The notes beneath the pieces are model-generated. The model saw nothing but the letters and a program-made list of their open reading frames with translations. It had not been told where the DNA came from and ran no database searches. Shown piece after piece: positions 60,206 to 64,000 of a stretch of DNA of 64,000 bases. Position numbers and translations under genes: made by a program. Every line of letters starts with the position of its first letter. The first letter of the stretch is position 1. Origin of the DNA: Tenrec ecaudatus (Eukaryota > Chordata > Mammalia > Afrosoricida > Tenrecidae); NCBI RefSeq assembly GCF_050624435.1, contig NC_134536.1, positions 138,739,777-138,803,776 of the forward strand, written 5' to 3'.

Positions 60206-60400
60206 TGAGTAATACAGTTGGCATTACTAGGTTGCTCTAAAAGAGTGGTATAAGCCAAACAGTGGCTTTTGAGGGGATCTGTGGGATGAGTGAATTAAAT
60301 TCAAGGCAGAGAGTCCAACTTAGAAAGTTAGCATGAGTGTTTTGGAGAGATCCGAAGAATTAATCTTGATCTGTTGTCTTGAAGGACACACGTTCCCTAT
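60206..60400. other. Intergenic, nothing recognised
   Basis: Short non-repetitive-looking stretch between the L1 and an AfroSINE; no coding signal. Confidence 0.4.
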
Positions 60401-60580
60401 CAGGAGTCCCGGTACTACAGTAGGTTAAGCATTGAACTGATAACCATGAAAGATAAGACTCTTTGCTCTCAAAGATTTACAGTCTCAGAAACCCTAAGGA
60501 GCAGTTCCATTCGGGCCTATAGGGTCACAATGAGTTGGAATTGACTTTATGGCAGAGGGTTAGGTTTTTGGTTTTGTGCC
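60401..60580 (+). repeat. AfroSINE
   Basis: 'aggagtcccggtactacagt', 'tgaactgataaccatg', 'gggcctatagggtcacaatg', 'ggttaggtttttggttttg'. Confidence 0.88.
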
Positions 60581-60747
60581 CTATAAAAAGAGGAGATAAA
60601 GGAGGAATTCAGCTTGCAGGGCGTTATGGAGCAAAACCAACAGATTTAAGTGTTGCCTCCTCTTATGACTGTGAAAGGGAGGAATGAGTTTGTACATTGC
60701 TGGGCGGGGGCGGGGTGGGGGCGTCCCTTTTATGGTTGTTCTACAGA

Positions 60748-60822
60748 AGCTCTGGAGGGCGCTGTGGTTGCCTGCTTGGCTACTAACCTGAAGACTGGCA
60801 GTTTAAATCCACCCAGCGTCTT
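60748..60822 (+). repeat. AfroSINE head fragment
   Basis: 'agctctggagggcgctgtgg', 'ggctactaacctgaagactg', 'gcagtttaaatccacccag' correspond to the tRNA-like head only. Confidence 0.7.
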
Positions 60823-62682
60823 TGAAGTACTGGAGTCAATTTTTAGAATGTAAAACCGCATGCTGTTACCTTATAAAAATGAATTATGTTTGAAAACAAA
60901 CGAAAGCTTGTGTTTTATCCTGTTTTTAAAAACGTTTAAAATATTTGCGCCATGTAGAGATGAATGTATTTCATGTTGGGAGCTCTCTTGACCGCTGAGG
61001 TGTATTTATTAAGGAGAAATGTAAATCCACGTGTTATTCAGAACAGCCTTGTGAGACATTTTGGTGTTACTACTATTGGAGTCTTTAAACATTTCAAGTA
61101 CCTAAAAGTTGAATGTATGTGACAATTTGCACTGGCGGAACTGATCGTGAACCTGTTACAGAAAATGATGTCTCGCTTGTCAGGTTTCAGCCATTAAGCT
61201 CGCTTTTCTTATTGCATCTGCCTGTCTCAGAGCGATGCCCCTGAAGAGTCATTCAGGATGGATGTCTTTGCAGCCCGCCTTCCTCTTAGGCATTTCACAA
61301 ACCAGCTCTCCTTAAATTTAGGCAACACACTTGTATTCCATGTGCTTACCACTGAAACCTCCGCAGAGAGGGGGAAACACCGCCAACAACCACAACAACC
61401 TGGAAGACACTATCGATCTATTTTCCTTCTTTTGAAAAAGAGGAAAAGTAGAGATCTTACAAAAGCACCTTTGATATGCAGGTGCAACCAATGAACCAAT
61501 ATGAACCAGTTCAGAGCCCCGCTCCTTCGTGGCTCGAGCTTCTTTCTTTAGGGGTGAACATTGCCTTTGGAGTCGAGGAAACATTGAAGATGTTGGCAGT
61601 TCTCGGCTCCTACTCTTTCCCACTCGTTTTAGAAACGAGTTGGCTGCAATCATGTTTATAGATAGTGTAAGATTAGCTTTCAGGTGGAAAAGGTTTGAGA
61701 TGTTGAGGAATCCAGTGATGGTTGATCTAGAGAATAAAACCCGTTCTACGTAAGGCTCCTCATGCTTGCCAGTTCTTAAACGAAGCAATTTCCCATCAAA
61801 ATAAACCCATCCAGGGGTTGCAGATCCACTTCTGTACAGACGAGAGCCAAGGAAACCCCATGCGGCAGTTCTCTCCCTCATATGGGTGTCCCGGTGAGCC
61901 AGTGGCGACCCGCCTGGTGGCAACCACAAGAACAACAATGTTGTTTGGTTTCTAGTGAGGGTAAGCGTTTTCTTTTCTCCTAGTGGCCAGCTGTTCCTTT
62001 TTCCGTTTGGAAATTGATCTGTTCGGGTCTCTGGGTATTTGTCCACCCAGTGAACAGTGTGTTCAGCAATAGTCACCAATGTAGAAATAATGGGCCAGGG
62101 CCCCATTCAGGAAGCAGTATTCCATCCCCCAGGGCTCCCTGTGTCTAAGGGAAGGCTCTGGTCCTGGCGTCCCTGCTCAGGTTCCCCCTTGGAGGCTGAT
62201 GTGATTGTCGAGGTCCTCGAGGGCTGAGTAGCTGCCTCCTGACTTTGGCTTTTCCCCCGTTTCCAGCCTTTGCTAATCTGCGATGTGTAGGTTCCCAGAG
62301 CAAACCAGTCAGTCAAAGGCTCTTTTCACTGGTACATATTTGTTCGACGTGTTCAGAAGAGAGGGGGGGTGAAGGATGGGGAACTGAAAAGGACCCTTGT
62401 GACCACACAGCATCGCCCATTACAAGCAGTCAACTCACCGCTGGCCCCAAGCTTGTCTGATGCAATGAGAGGCTTGCAGGTGATCGGCTCATCCTCCCCA
62501 GAAGGCAGCTTAAGCGTTCTCACACACACCCTACCCCCGAATATCCCAAGCAGTTTTAAAACGTTTGCCTTCAAGTGCATCTAGTAATAGCCTTGAGAGG
62601 ATCGGAGCAACATACGTGTCTCCAGCTCATCTCATTTCTAGCGCTATTCAGAGTTTAGGATTTACTTCAGCACCTTCTATAC
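60823..62682. other. Mostly unique intergenic sequence
   Basis: No gene recognised. A SINE-like piece occurs at about 61800-61940. The longest open frame of the window (61318-62106, minus, 262 codons) lies here. It runs through the SINE-like piece and shows no domain, so I do not call it a gene. Confidence 0.5.
61800..61940 (+). repeat. AfroSINE-related fragment
   Basis: 'gagccaaggaaaccccatgc', 'ggcagttctctccctcatat' and 'gagccagtggcgacc' fit a diverged AfroSINE body. Confidence 0.5.
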
Positions 62683-62713
62683 CAGTGGTCCTCAACCTGT
62701 GGGTCTTGACCCC

Positions 62714-62753
<40 letters not shown>

Positions 62754-63194
62754 TGACCCTTTCACAGGAATCATCTAAGACCATCGGAAAACACATATTT
62801 CCAATGGTCTTAGGAACCGCCACACTGCTCCTCTCTCCTCTCCAGGAGGGTCCACCCACATGCAGACACGCCCACCTACGAGTACCCGGCGTGAAGACCG
62901 TTACCCATTGCTACCCCATGCTTCAAGACAAAAGTTCATTTATTTGTCATTAGAAATAAAGATTTCACAATACAGAATGACATACTATTTGGGGGATTAA
63001 TCACGATGCTTTAACTATGTTCAATTTGTAACAATGAAAATACATCCTGCATATCAGTTGTTTACATGACGATTCATAACAGCAGCAAAATTACAGTTAT
63101 GAAGTAGCAATGAAGCGAGTTTTATGGTTGGGGGTTCTCCCACATGAGGAGTTGTATTAAAGGGTCGCGGCATTAGGAAGACTGAGAACCACTG
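62683..63194 (+). mobile_element. SPIN hAT transposon, 512 bp non-autonomous copy
   Basis: Left end 'cagtggtcctcaacctgtgg', right end 'ggaagactgagaaccactg', as terminal inverted repeats. Characteristic SPIN sequence follows at both ends: 'gaccctttcacaggaatcat', 'taagaccatcggaaaacaca', 'aaattacagttatgaagtag' and 'ttaaagggtcgcggcattag'. The 8 bp flanks are ttctatac and ctctatac (7 of 8 match, hAT-type nTCTANAn). The interior keeps extra sequence, including an open end ..CYPMLQDKSSFICH-stop that may be the transposase carboxyl terminus. A (GT)n run has grown near the left end. Confidence 0.92.
62715..62752 (+). repeat. (GT)n microsatellite inside SPIN
   Basis: About 18 GT units replace part of the SPIN left arm. 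Confidence 0.95.
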
Positions 63195-63429
63195 CTCTAT
63201 ACATTTTCTCTTTGGGAAACTGCCCATCTGCCTGGTGCCTTCCTGGTTCTGCCTGGTCTTTGGAGGGGTCTGGGTCTCTGAGATCTTTGGGGTTATCTCT
63301 TACTAAAGGGATGCTCGAAGAAGCAGGGATGAGGCAGAAATGAATACAGAATCTGACTCTCTTGAAAGAAGATACCATTCCTACCTGATAAGTAGGAGAA
63401 ACTAGTTTTTCATGTAGAAAATTTAGAGA

Positions 63430-63895
63430 GTCTCTTCTCAAGTAAGTATGGTGTTGTTCCTAAGTGCGGGTGAGCTGGTTCTGGTTCACAGCAACCTTGT
63501 GTCAACAGGGCACAGACCTGCCAGCCTGTGCCGCCCTCGCCATGGGTCATGCCTGAGCCCACTGTTGCAGCCACTGTGCCAGTCCATCTTGTTAAGGCCT
63601 CCTTCTCCGTCACTGCCTCTCTCCTTTACCAAGCATGGTGTCCTTCCCCAGGGACTGATTTCTCCCAACAGTATGTCCAAAGGGCATGAAACAAACACTT
63701 GCCATCTCTGCCTCTAAGGAGCGTTCTGGCTCTATTTTGGGCAGTTCACAGTCGCTTCCACAATCTTCGCCAGCCCCATCCCTCAAATGCCTCCTGTCTT
63801 CTTCAGTCCTCCTTATTCAGTGTCCAACTGTCGCATGCAGAGGAGGCGACTGATAATGCCATGACTTGAGTATGGCACGCCTTGGTCCTCAACAA
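63430..63895 (-). repeat. RTE LINE 3' end, minus strand
   Basis: Antisense RTE 3' region: 'agtgcgggtgagctggttct', 'cactgttgcagccactgtgc', 'accaagcatggtgtccttcc', 'atgccatgacttgagtatgg'. Confidence 0.85.
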
Positions 63896-63924
63896 CAACA
63901 AAAAGGCAAGTTAAGGGAGAGCAG

Positions 63925-64000
63925 CCAAAGAGTAATGTGCCATCTGTCAGTTGGTCAGACCGTGGTGGCTTGTGTGCTGCTCTGCTGTTGGCATTTTCAA
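63925..64000 (+). repeat. Start of an RTE LINE, sense, cut by window end
   Basis: 'gccatctgtcagttggtcag', 'gtggtggcttgtgtgctgct' and 'gttggcattttcaa' match the RTE 5' leader whose continuation is seen at 13390 onward. Confidence 0.6.

Noticed and set aside
61318..62106. 262-codon open frame, minus strand, longest in the window
   Set aside because: No recognisable domain, no codon-use signal I can see, and it runs through an AfroSINE-like fragment (61800-61940). Treated as chance in a GC-balanced region.

Overview
The window is mammalian genomic DNA, most probably from a tenrec-like afrotherian (lesser hedgehog tenrec is the best guess). The repeats point there. AfroSINE copies (tRNA-like heads 'ggagccctggtggc', tails 'cctatagggt..ctatgagtcag') are scattered throughout. 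BovB-like RTE LINEs and an L1 family with a very long 3' UTR ending 'gagcccccaataaaatgattttt' dominate. A SPIN hAT transposon, a family known from tenrec among few placental lineages, lies near the right end. No prokaryotic or viral genome is present.

The one real gene I can demonstrate is the 5' part of HDAC8 on the minus strand. Exon 1 (33718-33819), exon 2 (33180-33232), exon 3 (18866-18996) and exon 4 (17790-17931) have compatible phases, canonical GT/AG borders and an open frame encoding the first ~142 residues. HDAC8 is X-linked in placental mammals, so this is probably X chromosome. A CpG-rich promoter region lies at about 33450-34230. Exon 5 is not seen, so 1-17789 is treated as intron 4. 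Intron 2 is about 14 kb and is mostly transposons. One is a full-length but dead 7.7 kb L1 (20519-28254) that landed inside an AfroSINE and is flanked by a perfect 13 bp target duplication.

From 34.3 kb to the right end the sequence is intergenic, upstream of HDAC8. It is a mosaic of nested L1s, RTEs, AfroSINEs and DNA transposons. It also holds retrocopies of three cellular genes: C2CD3 (a short transcript with its own terminal exon, minus strand, 44505-45490), DHRS7 (55020-56305) and KAT6A (57785-59212, with a 5' inversion). A 3' end of an unidentified retrocopy lies at 38381-38486. The PHKA1 gene, expected next to HDAC8 on this side, was not found.

Other structural points are two copies of one mariner family, one of them 57 bp from the HDAC8 exon 4 donor, and an older mariner at 2525-3780. 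There is also a ~34 bp U2 snRNA 5' fragment inside an L1, a ~630 bp (TCAC)n-like array, and an AT-rich perfect inverted repeat. Nothing looks like a new multi-gene system. The interest lies in nested and horizontally acquired elements and in the odd retrocopies. Family names come from recognition by eye, not from a database search.
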